Shown here: piece after piece, positions 1 through 12,535 of the stretch
Position numbering within the stretch: position 1 is the first letter of the stretch
Layout of the letters: every line of letters begins with the position of its first letter
From: Eudorina sp. 2006-703-Eu-15
Taxonomy: Eukaryota > Chlorophyta > Chlorophyceae > Chlamydomonadales > Volvocaceae
Direction: 5' to 3'
Assembly: GCA_003117195.1 (NCBI GenBank)
Contig: BDSI01000117.1
Span: 140,091 to 204,090, forward strand
DNA: 64,000 nucleotides
The notes under the pieces: model-generated
Told to the model about the DNA's origin: nothing
Databases searched by the model: none
Seen by the model: the letters and a program-made list of their open reading frames with translations, nothing else
Made by a program: the position numbers and the translations under genes

Positions 1-196
1 GATGAGATGGGCGGCAGCACTGTTGGCGTTTGTCTGTCGGCCAGATCTGCCGCTTTACCTGCGTGTGTGTGGCCGATTCCACTACTGTCCCCGCGCTGCC
101 CCACGCGCACGCATACACCGGCATCTCTCACCGGGCGAGTCTTCACCTGTTTGTCTGCCCGTCTTCCTGACCCCAAAAATCACATCTGCCTCGTAG

Positions 197-3100
197 CTGG
201 ACCTGCTTCAGCGGCTGCAAGACAAGTACGCGTCCATCAGCCCCATCGTCACCACGGATGCGGGCCTTGTCATCACCGAGCTGCGCGAGCACCTTCAGGT
301 GGGGTCGGAAGGTCCGAGAAGGTCCGAGAAGGTCAAAACGCCAGGGGGGGACCACAGCGGAACCCGCCCTCCCGAGGCAGGTGGACGCGAGGCTACGGGA
401 AGACCTGGGAAGACTGTCTAGGCTTGGTTTGGGTGATGTTTGGTACCGGGATCTGTCAGGTAGAGGCGCCTGTGGTGGGTGGAAATGTGGTGGGGTGGGG
501 ACGTGGGCTGGGGTTCAACGCGTCAACCTACACCCCGCCAGCGTCCCTGTCCCCTCCACGGTCTGGACTGAGGGTCGACGTCGTAACGCGTGAATTCTTA
601 ACACCAGCGGTCACTGCCAGTCGCGACGCAGCGGGTTGAGGGCATTTTGTAGGGGTTGAGGACCCACCCTGCTGCATTTCCTGGGGCATTTCCTGCCCCG
701 GCGGAAATCTGCCCGTGGAACCCGGTCCGCTTGACGCTTCGAAGTGTGCGCGAGGGGCGCATTTCGGGGGATTGCGATCCGGGAGGCCGGATCCCAACCG
801 ACCCGCCGGTGGCGCCAACCAACCAACCAACCGACCAACCAACCAACCCCGGTCACACAGGCTGTGTACGACGCGGACCTGTTGTCGGACCCTCAACTTC
901 GCGCCCTGACGATGTTGCATGCGGTGGCATACACCACCCGCACTCTTGACCGCCTCAGTGAGCCGGGCAAGTACGCCGCTGAGGTTAGTTGGGGTTGGGG
1001 GAGAACGGAGGAGGTGCCGGGAGGGAAGGGAGGAATGCAAGGAAGGAAATGCGGTGAAGCAGGCAGGGGAGGAAGGGACGGAGGGTCTGGGTGGTTGAGG
1101 GCATCTGACCTTCGCCGGCCAAACCCAACGTTTGACGGCGATGTCGGCGGTTCGGTTCGGCAGCCTTGTTACACGGTACCAGACACATCATGTTGGCGCT
1201 GTATCGGACATCAACACACGTCAGACGGCGGGTTGGGGGAGCACTCTTGGCGATCCTCATTGCGGCACGGGTGCGTCTATGATTCTCAAAACCAACAAAG
1301 CATAAGGTGGTGGCCTAAGGTGGCCTGATCCTGGCGGTCCAGCCGGACACGGGCGCCTCCCGGCGGCATTGAGCTCTCTTGGGTCTCCAGCGCCTCACTA
1401 CCCCGCGGGCTGGCTGCCCCAGCGACAGCGCAGCGCGAGGTTAGGTGGCGCAGGGTCGCGGGGTCCCGCGTCGGCGCTGCGACAATGCTGAAGGGAGCAA
1501 GGGACTGTGCACCAAGCACCCTCCAATCGAAAGCATGTGCACGTCATGCATGCAACAAGGCAACAAGAGCAGTGGGTCCTCCTCGGTTGGGTGGGTAAAA
1601 GAGAACTGAGCCGCGAGGAGCCAAGTCCAGCGTACCGTAACAGGCGATGTACCGCCTCGGGAATGTGGACCAGCACCCTCCAATCGGCAGCAACACAGCA
1701 TGTGCATGTCATGCATGCGACAACAGCAGTTGATCCTCCTCGGTGTGTACGGTGTACACGCAGGGCAACGCGGGCGTCTTGGAGCTGGGTGCCTCGACGC
1801 TCGCCATGTTCTCGACTCGGGCCGGCGCCGCCATCGCCTTCGCGGAGGCCTCCACCACGCCGGTGCTCATCAAGCTGCTGTCGCCGCTATACGCACCCGT
1901 GGTGGTCGTCAACGTCGCCAACACGATTGGTAACCTCGCAGGTGTGTCCCAGTCCGGGGTCTGAGTTGGAGTTAGAGTCGGAGTCGGAGTCTGGGTCAAG
2001 GGTCGTTGTCTCGCTCTCACCCAACGCACGCGTGGCGCGAGGCAACCGACCCGAACCACCCGGGGGTGCTGGGTTTCGCATCAAGGCACGGGGCACAGGA
2101 CGCCCGCTGGGTGATGTGGCTGATGCACATGGAGAGGGGAGGGGCGAGGGGCGAGGGGCGAGGGGCGAGGGGCGAGGGGCGAGGGGCGAGGGGCGAGGGG
2201 CGAGGGGCGAGGGCGAGGGGCGAGGGGCGAGGGCGAGGGCGAGGGGCGAGGGCGAGGGGCGAGGGGCGAGGGGCGAGGGGCGAGGGGCGAGGGGCGAGGG
2301 GCGAGGGGCGAGGGGCGAGGGGCGAGGGGCGAGGGGCGAGGGGCGAGGGGCGAGGGCGAGGGGCGAGGGGCGAGGGGCGAGGGGGGGGGGGGGCGAGGGG
2401 CGAGGGGCGAGGGGCGAGGGGCGAGGGGCGAGGGGCGAGGGGCGAGGGGCGAGGGGCGAGGGGCCTGGGGCTGACATCTGGTCAGGTGGCGTGGGGGAGG
2501 GAGACTGGAAGGTGGTTTCGTGCTCGAAGGTCTTCGACGGACGCCAACCCTGGATGGGGCATCATGGATCCAGTCATTCATGGGATCATGGATCCAGTCA
2601 TTCATGGGATCATGGGGCGCGACGGCGTCAGCTCAGGCACGGGGCACACTCCCGGGATCCATCGGAGCCCGTGTGTGGACTGGGCGACCTAGAGGAGAGA
2701 CCGGGGGTCCGAAACACCCAGCAGGCCAAAGGGGACCTGGTTCTTATGTTATGTATCAGAGAAGTGAGCCAGGTGTGTGTATGTAATGGTAGTGTGTATG
2801 ATGGGTTCGTTTCGGGGTCTTTTTTCAATGCTACCCCCCTGGGTCCGACACCTCGCCGCGCCCCCCCCCCGCCGCCCCCTCCCTGTAGAGGACCTGGACA
2901 TTCGGCTCACGCTGCGTTCGGGCGGCGGCATCGGCGCGCTGGTGCGGCTGCTGCGGCCCGACTGCGAGTCGAGCGTGCAGGCGGCGGCTGCGGGCGCCCT
3001 GTCGCTGCTGGCGGCTCGAGACATTGTGGTGCAGGACAGCGTTCGCTACCTGGTGGGTGCGTGGGTGGGTGGGTGGGTGGGTGGGCCGGCAGCGGGATGG

Positions 3101-6100
3101 GCCTGCTTGCCAGGAAGCACCCTGCCAGCCAGTCCCTCAGCCAGTCAGACAGCCAGTAAGCCAGCCAGCCAGTCAGCGCGGCACCGGCGCGGCCGATGAA
3201 GGCAGCGAACCGTCAGCGGATTGGCGAGTCAGAGAAAGGGGGGTGGCCACCCCGGGTGACCCGCCCTTAGTGTTTGTCGCCGAACTGGATGTGTCTGGGC
3301 TGTGTTCTTTTTAACCTCCAGCCCGCGGCCAGTGTCTGCTGTGTTGGGATGTGTTGACCTTCTCCTCGTCAAACACACTGCGGCGTCCCCTCCCCTCCCC
3401 TCCCTTCATCCCCTCCCCTCTGGCAGCAGCGCAGCGCAGTTTGGCATGTCTACCAATTTCCTATATCCTCTCCCCTCCCCTCTCCTCCCTTCCTCCCCGC
3501 CCACCCCGCAGGGCGGTATCGATCTGTTGGTGGACCTGCTGGTGGCCGGCGACGCGTACACGGCGGAGGCAGCCCGGTACTGCCTGCTGAGCTTGCGGCG
3601 GGGCAACACCAAGAACCAGGCGGAGGTCATTGCGGCCATCCGAGCCAACACGAATGTCGTACGCAACGTCAGGTGCGCCGCCCGCGGCCGTACAGATGAC
3701 GTACAGGGGGCTGCGGCAACCTTGTACTGAGCCCGTGCGGGAGCCCCTCTGTGCGACTGCGCAGTCGATGGACGGCATCCCTCGATTCAAACCCATCATG
3801 ACGCGCTCCCCCGCTCCCCCGCACCCCCCCCCCCCACACACACACACAGGCGGATCGATCCGGAGCTGCTCCATTTCGAGGAGGGCACCCCGCGCGTCAA
3901 GTCGAGCTACGCCACCACCGCCACGTCGTACACGACGCCCACCAAGGCGCTCGTTCGGCCGACCACCGCCGACAGGTGCGCGCCTCCCTCCGTCGAGGGG
4001 GAGGAGGAGGAAAGCCACAAGACACACACACACACACACACACACTGGCACCCTGGTGTATGAAGTATAACGACAGCGCCGTGTGATGGTCCCGGAGAGC
4101 GGGGCGCGAAAAGACGGCCCGGGCTCGGTTCCCGGCCTGACCGCACGGGGGCCCACGCGGCTCAATCTGGCCACCCGCCCACCCACCCGGCCACCCATCC
4201 ATACGTCTGCATACCCTGCCCCCCACCCCACCCACCCCACCGGAATACGTCGAATAACCTTGTGTATGAACCAAGTTCCCACACCCACCCGGGCCACCTC
4301 ACCACTTCACTGCGTCCGCAGCTACCGGCGGCCTGCGGACACGATGGTCACCGCCCTGGCGCGCTCGGTGTCCCCCAGCCGCTTCAAGTCGCCCATCGCG
4401 GCCGCCCTCATCACGAGCAGCCCCACCACCGGCCTGAGGAGCAGCGCCACGCGGACCTCCCTGGACCGCGAGCTCGCGGCCGCCAGCAGCCCGGTGCGCA
4501 CCTCTCTGCGGGCCTCGACGGTTGGGCCGCGCTATACCCCGCCCCCTGCCTCCCCGCTTGAGGAAGTGCAGCAGCAGCCGGAGTACAGCCTTGGGACGGT
4601 GCCCGAGGTGCGATACGGCAGATCCGGCTGCCGTACTAGGACACCTCTACACGTTGAACATTGGGGTTGGGAAACGAGTTATTGGGGGATGAGAAGGGTT
4701 GGGAAACGGCATGTTTGGGAAACTGCAGGGCCAGGAAACTGCAAAGTTGAGAAACCGCAGAATTGAATGGCAGGAATGAAGCGCATGGATTTCACAATGG
4801 TTGGAGGGTGGCAGACCGGTTTAGACAATCATCATGGGTGATGGTCCGGGCGACCGAAGGCTGACGCTGGTGAGGCTCTTGACAAATGATCCGCTATTCC
4901 AAAGTCATTGGGGTGATGGGAGGGTCTGACGTGGCGTCGGGTCGCTGGGCTTCGGGTCCGTGAAGATGACCGGGAAGGGTGCCGGGATGGGTATATCGTA
5001 CATCGTACAGCACATCGCACATCGTCCATGTTCCCGGGTACTTGGCGACACGTCTTGTGGAGTGGCGGAGAGTTTCTTTAGTACTGTGGGGCATGGCTAT
5101 CTGACCCATTTGCGTGCTACTGTAGTTCCTGGCGGCATTGCCGCACCTGGGAAAGCAACATGTCAAGGCTGCTGTCGTACCTGGACTCCTTATATGAGCA
5201 GTGCCCCTCCCTTGCCTGCGTTTGTTGTTTGCTGGTGCAGTTGGACAGCGACCTGTTGAAGCGGAAGCATCTGATCCGCTACACCGCGGAGGAGCTCGCG
5301 GCGTTGCTGCAGGTGGGGCTGGGGGCCGGAGGGCGAGATCCGGCTGGCCTGGCCGACGTGTGTCGGTCACCTGAAGGGGAGGGGGAATGGGGAGCAACCG
5401 CGGTGGCAGGGTTTCCACAGCACGTGGGAACTGCTGATGCCTGGGGCGGGGGGTTTACGGGACCGGCTGAGTGCGAATACTTTACCTATGACTGAGTCGT
5501 ACAGTCGTACAGTCGTACATAGACTCAGTAGACACCAAACATGGTAACTGGTTTGGGTCGGGGGCGGGTTGCTTCGCAAAGCACACCATTTCGTACCACA
5601 CGCCCAACACACAAAGTTCGGGTGATGTGGGTCGGGTCGTGCGGGCTTCCTCGCTGAGCTGAGCAAGGCATCACCCTTCAATCGATTGCGACGAACTGGG
5701 GGGGGTAGGGTTGGGCCATCCCTTACCCTCGTTGGGGCACGGCGGCGCATCAGGGCGGGCGCAATGTCGGGGGCAGCAGGGCAGGCGTCCTGTCGTGTCG
5801 CGAGCGTGCTACGCGCACGGACGTTTGTCCCGTGACGATGTCCTTGCTCGATGTCACTTTGTGCTCCACATCCTCCGCTCTTCCGCCTCTTCCTCTGCCG
5901 GCGCCGCGGCCTCCTGGTCCTACAATCTGTTTCTTTACGCACGTGCAACTGCCTGGCCGACCCCTGCAGGACATGGGCTTCGATAAGCTCGACCTGCGCG
6001 CCTTCAAGGTCAACAACGTGGCAGGTGGGAGTTGAACCGGGGTCGTGGCATCCCCCCTTGTCAGTGCCGAGCCTTCCCAGGTTCCCGCTCCGCTAGCTCC

Positions 6101-7367
6101 TCAATGCCAGGAGGAAGAGGAAAGTGGAAAGATGATAAGAGTGAGGGTGAGAGGATGCGTGATTGACTCGATTGAGTGTCACCGCAGAGCCCCAATGAAA
6201 GGACTGTCGTTGCTGCTGCCGTCCCACTGCTGTCCCCCTGATCTCAGGCGTGGACCTGCTGGACATGACGGAAGATGAGATGATTGTGCGCCTGCTGCTG
6301 CCCCGCCACAAGGTACGGGGTGGGAACGCGTGGGGGTCCTGACACACACAGTCGCTCCACGGATGTGCGGTCTGGGCGGTGCGTTTTCCAGCGGTGCGAT
6401 CTGGGGGGAAGGGCGCACGCGTTTTCCGTTTGGGGACTGTCCCACTTTGGCGGCCCCGGAGTGCTTGAACCCGAACCCAGGTGGTGCGGTCTGTTTGAAC
6501 CCGAACCTTTCGCACTATGTGCTACTGTACTCCTGACCACGTCGTTATCCTTGCTTGTTCTTGCTTGTTCCTTGGGGTGTGTGTGGTGGCGCCGGGTTCC
6601 AGGTCCGCAAGCTCCGGGCGCTCCAACGAGCTGTGGCATTGTACGACAGGATTGCCACGCTTCCCCGGCAGGTCAGTGTGAGGGCACGCTTTGGCGTCCC
6701 GCTGTGTCTGTGTGTGTGTTGGGGGGTATGGAGGGAGAAAGGCCTGTGGGCCAGGGTCCTTGGTGCTCGACTTTTTTGTTCCGGGTCGAGTGCGTGCGGG
6801 GGTATTCGACGTGTGGATGGGTCTAGCTGCCAACATGCCCCGTCGTGCCCCGTCATGCACGGGACTCCGTGACGCGCGGCTCACGGCCAGCCTGCCATCC
6901 CTCTAGCCTGCATGTGCTGTTTTGAACGGGTTCTCGTCTCCGCCTTGGCCCGTTCCCGCCCTCCACGACTACCTCCCTGGCCCCTTCCGGCTTCCGCAGG
7001 GGCCTGACCCCAGGGGGACGCGCGCTGGTCTCAGTGCAATTGCCGTACCGCGCTACATTGCCCTGCCCTCCCCTCACTGTCCATTCCTTACCGCTGTCGG
7101 TTTCCCACCCGCCTCTTTGCCCTCCCATCCTCTGTCCCCTCTACCCTCTCTGCCCCCCCCCTGTCCCCTCAGGGCCGCCTGAGTGAGGTGGAGATGCGCT
7201 TGTTCCTGGCGAGCCAGGGCTGCACCACCGCCGAGGTGGACAAGATCGTCCGGCTGTTCCGCAGTCTGGTGCACACGGACAAGCTCGACTTTGTCACGTT
7301 CTGGGACTTCGTGACGGCGTACGACTGGATCGCGCAGGCCTTCCGGATCTACAGCATCCCCGTGTGA
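197..7367 (+). CDS. Armadillo-repeat, SAM and EF-hand-like protein (5' end outside window)
   Basis: Twelve exons join in one frame: 197-298, 861-983, 1764-1941, 2889-3052, 3512-3672, 3850-3975, 4322-4607, 5241-5312, 5970-6024, 6248-6312, 6603-6671, 7173-7367 (stop TGA). They give about 531 residues; the start lies upstream of the window. Visible residues about 76-245 hold armadillo-type repeats (for example GGIGALVRLLR, AAAAGALSLLA, GGIDLLVDLL). A Ser/Pro/Thr-rich linker follows (exons 6-7). Exons 8-11 read as a SAM domain (TAEELAALLQ, GVDLLDMTEDEMIVRLLL). The last exon resembles an EF-hand pair without the acidic calcium loop, so calcium binding is doubtful. ARM and SAM domains are protein-interaction modules; the cellular role is not recognised. 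Exon 8 may extend further 5', since the frame is open back to about 5124. Long introns hold simple repeats. Confidence 0.8.
1510..1746. repeat. Diverged direct repeat in intron
   Basis: About 75 bases starting near 1511 recur near 1672. Both copies share CACCCTCCAATCG, a GCATGTGCA-GTCATGCATGC core and TCCTCCTCGGT. The second copy runs up to the acceptor region of the exon at 1764. It is probably a local duplication within the intron. Confidence 0.6.
2131..2464 (+). repeat. GGGGCGA heptamer array (about 45 copies)
   Basis: A nearly pure array of the 7-base unit GGGGCGA, with some 6-base GGGCGA variants and a G run near 2382, fills about 330 bases of the intron between exons 1764-1941 and 2889-3052. 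All six frames are therefore open or nearly so and translate as Gly-Arg-Ala-Glu or Ser-Pro-Arg repeats. These are products of the repeat, not genes. Regularly spaced G4 tracts with 3-base loops fit the G-quadruplex consensus on the + strand. Confidence 0.95.
2561..2608. repeat. 24-bp tandem duplication
   Basis: Two perfect copies of a 24-base unit beginning ATCATGGATCC, with a partial third copy after 2608. It lies in the same intron as the heptamer array. Confidence 0.9.
3836..4045. repeat. Two CA microsatellites flanking an exon
   Basis: CA runs at about 3836-3848 and 4022-4045 sit in the introns on either side of exon 3850-3975. The first forms the acceptor tract of that exon. Confidence 0.9.
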
Positions 7368-8342
7368 GGCCGTACAGGCCGTACAGGCATCGCAACCCGC
7401 CCGATGCCACGCGGAAGGCCGGAGGGAGGGGCAGGGCCCCCCTGCCACGCCGGCAGGTTGGCACCCCAGAAATGCATCGAATATTCGCAATGGGTTTTTG
7501 ATTTCCGATCTCGGGGGATCCTGAGGTGGCCTTGCATGGGCTGGCATGGAGTACGGGATTAGGGCGACATGAACTTTTTGGCAGGGAGGGCCCCGGGGCC
7601 CACCGCCGACTTGGTCGGGGTGGCCTGTCCGTGGAGAGGTCGGTCGATGCTGGTTTCGTGCTGCAGGAGTGACAGTGAGAATTCAAACCGCGCTTCTGTG
7701 CACTGCCTGTCGGATCTTGAGACTTGGTCCTGTATCAAATGAGTCTCTTTAACGTAGGGTTTATGGTAATTTCCCAAACCCACCGCCGGCTGTTGCCCAC
7801 CAAACTTGTCACCTCGGTGTTTTCATGCGTACATGCCGGCGCCCGAATGTTGTCGTTCTCATTGTCGTGCATGTACGGCAAGATGTACATTTTTGTACAA
7901 AGATGTTGTACATGCATCTAAAACGGGATCGCGCTCGCGGAGGCGGCTGCTGCCGCCTTGTAGAGTTGCCCGCCCGCCCCTCTCTGCAACACGAGACTTC
8001 GAGATCCCTTGCGCACCTTGGAACACTAACCTTGGCATCGTGGCGTTCCGTGGCGCGGGCGGATGCGATACATATACGACGTATGAATCCGGTGATCGTT
8101 GCCTGCTCGTACATATCTTGCTGTGCTCGTGTGTTAATTAATGTCTGGGCGGTTGGTCAAAGGGCGTTCGATTCATGTTGTCGTAAGCGTGGGAACTTGT
8201 CGTACGCGCGGGAAACTCCATCATGACCGTGATACACGGACGAGGGCTGCGCCCTCGTATCCTCATCGTCGCATCCATTTCCGCTTTTGTTCACATTGGG
8301 GATGTACCCGCACCTGAATAATGAAGTTGCATGAAGGGAAAA

Positions 8343-8347
8343 TGTAA
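8343..8347 (+). terminator. Candidate TGTAA poly(A) signal, armadillo gene
   Basis: This is the only TGTAA noticed downstream of the stop at 7367. TGTAA is the usual volvocine poly(A) signal. The implied 3' UTR is about 1 kb, so the assignment is tentative. Confidence 0.4.
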
Positions 8348-8893
8348 AATCTTGTGGCCCGTTTTGAGATCCGGAGGCTGCTGGGCTGCTGCAGCCGCGT
8401 GGGTGAGCGCGGCGGGCGGGGGCGGCGGGGGGCGGCGACGTCCCTAAACGGAGGACCATCCAGCACACCGTCAAACGTTCTGTGGCGGATGAGTGAAACC
8501 TTGGCTCCTGGCCAGCTGGTAAACTAGTAATGGATGAACTACCCGGGAGATTCCGCACGAGAGTCAACAGACCTGGCCGCAACTTCTAACCATGTACGTA
8601 AACGTTTCAGCTGGTGCGTCAGCTGGGACCCGCTCAGCCGCCCGTAGGTCAAACACACAGACCGCCTCGACGGTGCCCACCGATGGCATCTCACGTGCAG
8701 GGGTCATGATCAATAATGGGCAGGCCTCCAAATTCATGTACGCTCTAATTGTGCTCCTGACAACGAGAGCAACCCAGCAACCCCGCTTGATCGGTGCGGG
8801 GCTCTGCTGATTTGTTAACAATTCTGTACGATCACCGTACGTGGAAACACGCGCGGTCCGATTTCCTGTGCTTCCATCACAACGTACGGTATT

Positions 8894-8898
8894 TTACA
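8894..8898 (-). terminator. Candidate poly(A) signal, nuclease gene
   Basis: TTACA on + (TGTAA on -) lies about 1.6 kb past the nuclease stop. No nearer copy was seen. The long UTR makes this weak. Confidence 0.3.
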
Positions 8899-10486
8899 TG
8901 TGTGCGTGTGTGTGTATGGACAGCCGGGGGGATCCCAGCGGCCATGACACCGCAATGCAACAAAAGAACTCTTCGTCGGGTACCCGTACGGCGCGGCACT
9001 GCCGCGCCGCCCAAGTGTACCGCTCCCGAGGCCCACACCACAGCAGCAACACGCGCCCCCTCACATCGGCACTGTCGGCCATCGCTGAATGACAGCGTCC
9101 TGACATTGCACAGCCAGGCTCCGTGAGCGATATACCACCACCATGAAATCAGTCCCAACACCCGGTGTGGGTGTGGGGCCGCACCGGGCCAAAATTGCAG
9201 GACGGCGCACCCCAACGCTCCCGGTTTGTGCAGGGTCTCGTGTTCCGTTTTCGCCCCAGCGCTCTCTAGCCTGTGAAGCCCGACTCACGCGCGACAACTC
9301 AATGTTGAAACAAACACCCGCCACCCGTAGACCTCCACCACCGCCCCAAGTTCCGGGTTTCTATTGATGGTATAGAGTACTCATAAAATACACGGCTGCT
9401 GCCGGCAACGCAGGGGAAGGGACCCCGGGGTGCAGATTACCATGCACAGACAACGGCACCGCGCCGTGTGAGAGCAGGCGGGCCACAAGGACACGCGGGT
9501 CCTCGCCACCGCACGTCCCAACCCCGTCGTTGCCAGCGCGGACGGCCGCTTCCGCGTGGCCGCCCCGCGAGTCCCCAACAGTTCCCGCGGCTCCCCGAGG
9601 GTCCCTAACACCCAACAGCCCATCCTCGACACAACAACGACCAAACGAAATGCAGTGGTGTGCTTCTGCCCAACCAACGCACAACAACAAAACCAAAGAA
9701 CCTGCTGCTGCCTCTCGGCGATCATGATGCCGGTGCTTGAGATCGTGCTCTGCTCGCAAGACAACCTGTGCTGCGTCATGGTCCACACATGCTGCTGCAG
9801 GTCACGCTGACGGGCCCCGTGGCCGCAACTGCCTTCTGGGGCGGCACACAGGACCCACGCAGGAAAACAATCCCCTCCCATTGTAACTGCCCACCGACCC
9901 ATCCACCCACCCTTCCACCCGACCCACGACCCAGAAAGACATCCCGTCTGTTGCGGCCACAACCCATCACCGTCCGCGCGATGCATGGCCCGTCAAAACT
10001 CGAATCGGGTGGAATGGTGGCCTCCGCACCCTGCTCCGCTCTCCTCCCGAGTTATCAGTTCGTTCGCCGCCTGTTCCGGCAGTAGGTGTTGCCAACCACG
10101 CGGAGGCATCGCACCGTCGCTATCGCTCCATCCGCCACGCCCCGAGGCGCATCGTCCCCGGACATGTTAATCTGCCACGAGATAGTGCAGTTCCACAGGA
10201 GTCCACAGATCGATGTGGGTGCTCCGAAGCCTTGGTGCCTCCCTGCTGCTGCACAAGCTGGCCTTGCGCCAGCAGCAGCACTTCACACAAACCGTCGCGC
10301 ATCACTCCCGACCGACACCCCACGCTCAGTGCCGTTTCCAAAGACCGAGTGCCAGCCGCGCGCCGCACAAGGATAGCAGCCACTTTTGCGGCGGTGGCGG
10401 AGCGTCATCTTCGTCCCTGTCTCCTTGCGCGCACTCCCCTTCGCGGTCCAAACCCTTGTCCTCGATGCCCGCTCGGGCCTAGACTG

Positions 10487-12535
10487 TCACATGCGGCGCT
10501 GCTCCGAGGGCGCGTTCGCTGACAGGCGCCGGAACTCATCCCGGTACCTGGCAGCTTCCTCGTAGCGCCCGTCGCTGAGCGCCGTCTCCATGGCCACAAC
10601 CAGCCGCAGCAATGCGTTGTGCGTCATCTCGTGGTAGATGAGCTGCTGCATCTGGTGCGCGTCCTCAAAGCGCTCCTCCTTCACCGCCAGGTCCTTCTGC
10701 AACGTGTACATGACTGAGGGCAAGGAACGAGGGGCGCATCCAGCAGACAGACACGCGGGGGCGGCGCGCAAGCGCGCACGTCAACATTGGGCCAACCAAT
10801 CACCGGCAGCTGAGCCATGGCACCAACAGTTCAACACCCCTGAGCACGCCCCGACGAACTGCTTTCGTTGGCCTGAAGGACCCTGCGAATATTTTGCTGG
10901 CCGTCGGTGCCTTTGCTTTGGCGTGCCATAAACAAGATGCGAGCCAATGAATGAATGATCCAATGCTGCGGCGGACCCCAAACAGGAATCATGCCGTTGT
11001 ATCCTCCAATGACCGCTCACCGGTCGGATCCTCGAAGCTGGCCAGCGTCTCCCGCACGGACCGCACTATCTCGCTCGCCGTTTCGTTCTGCGTGGCGGGC
11101 TGGTCCGGGTAGGGCGTCCCCGCGGTGTCCGCAATCTTCTTGGCCACGTACATGGGCGAGCCAAAGCGCACGGCCAGGTTGATGGCATCGCTGGGCCGCG
11201 CGTCAACGTCCACCTCCGAGCCCGGCTCCGGCAGCCCCGTCACGTCGTTGACGCGGGCCAGGTGGATACGGGCATAGTACGTGTTCGCGACGATGTCCGT
11301 AATGCGGATCTTCACGACGCGGAACTTGATCTCCCTGGTGTATTGACCCAGAGGGCATTATCCGGGTAGAGGTTTGAGCGGGAAAACGCAGGTGACGCAC
11401 AGGGTTATGTGACACGGACAGACACGAAACGCGTCCACTGGAGGGCTGCACCCTGTGCTTTGGACATGCTACAGAGCAGGCGACATGAGTCACACCGGCA
11501 GTAGGGCGGTATGAGAGCCGTGGCAGGCGGTGCACATTTCAACCTCATAATGTCGAACGGGTACATGCATGTAGGTTGCACAACTTTTTCGACATCCAGC
11601 TTGCGGTCATCAGCCCTCATCTGCACAGGGCGAACTCCCAAACGATGGTCCCGGTGCTGGTCAAACCGAACTTCCGGGTTTAGATAGGCCCCGTGCAAGA
11701 CGCGCGCATGAGGCCCCCCCATCAGAACCTGAACTTACTTGAGGATGTTCTTCATCACGTCATGCGTGAGGGGGCGCATCTGCCGCTGCTTATTGATCTC
11801 CTTTAACAGCGCATTGCTCTCGTTCTCACCTGCATAAAACGGCAAGCATGCGAACTTGGCACGGCATGCCGACACGCGTGCTGGCTCGGCGGTTACCCAG
11901 CCATTACTCGTATCGGCCACTGAGAGTCGACACTGAAACTCACCAATATGCACCGGGAGCACGCGCTCGCGACCGTCCAGAATGCGCAGGTATACCACAG
12001 CCTGCCAGCATACCGGAAACGTCACGTTATCGCAGATACAGTTCTGTCATTTTAATGCAAATGCTGAGCCTTCAAGGCCGACATTTTCGAGCGCCCAAGC
12101 GACTCACATTGCCGGAGTTTACCCGCACTTGGTCAACCTGCGAGCGAGTTGCAGAAGAACACACATGTTATCGTTACGCTATGAAGTCGTAAGCGAAAGA
12201 CGTGATATGACGGGGTGTCTGGTGCTGTTCTGCAACCCGCTTCGACAGAAGCCATGACTTACTTTCACCTCAACGAAACCGTCCAAGCTAGGATCCCGGG
12301 AAGGGCCGGTGCTTCCTTGCTCATAAGCCCTGACCACGACGCGACCACAGCGGTTGCTGGGCCCTGCCACAGGTGCTTTTGAGGTCTGGCTCGGCAACAC
12401 CGGACCAGGGCCCCGGCACCTTACAGGTACTCCCAAAGTTGAACACACAGGCGTAGCAACACCCCGGAAGACGCGTCCAACAGGCAGCGATGTGTGCAGA
12501 AGCTGGGCCATGGCAAGCTCCAACGATAAGTCCAC
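10487..12535 (-). CDS. BBD: Bifunctional nuclease, DUF151 + UVR (BBD family)
   Basis: Five exons on the minus strand: 12263-12535, 11944-12001, 11739-11829, 11021-11334, 10487-10713. They total 963 bases, 320 aa, with consistent phases. Residues 1-85 are rich in Arg, Ser, Val and Ala with few acidic residues, like a plastid transit peptide. DUF151 spans about 88-215 and shows RPLTHD (129-134), YYARIHL (160-166) and DARPSDAI (185-192). The C-terminus (about 255-315) matches UVR-type helices (AVKEERFEDA, SDGRYEEAARYRDEF). This order and length match the plant BBD family, whose members have reported RNase and DNase activity and a role in basal defence. Plastid location is an inference. The ATG at 12535 is the first in frame with a plausible transit peptide. 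The start is 464 bases from the divergent importin gene. Confidence 0.9.

Larger units (their letters stand above)
7368..10486. other. Convergent intergenic region
   Basis: No supported coding exon was found between the stops of the armadillo gene (+) and the nuclease gene (-). It presumably holds both 3' UTRs. Open frames here lack splice structure, domains or compositional support. Confidence 0.6.

Noticed and set aside
1507..3159. Long open frames on both strands through the GGGGCGA array (Gly/Arg/Ala/Glu or Pro/Ser/Arg repeats)
   Set aside because: Frames stay open only because the heptamer avoids stop codons. They cross well-supported exon borders and encode simple repeats.
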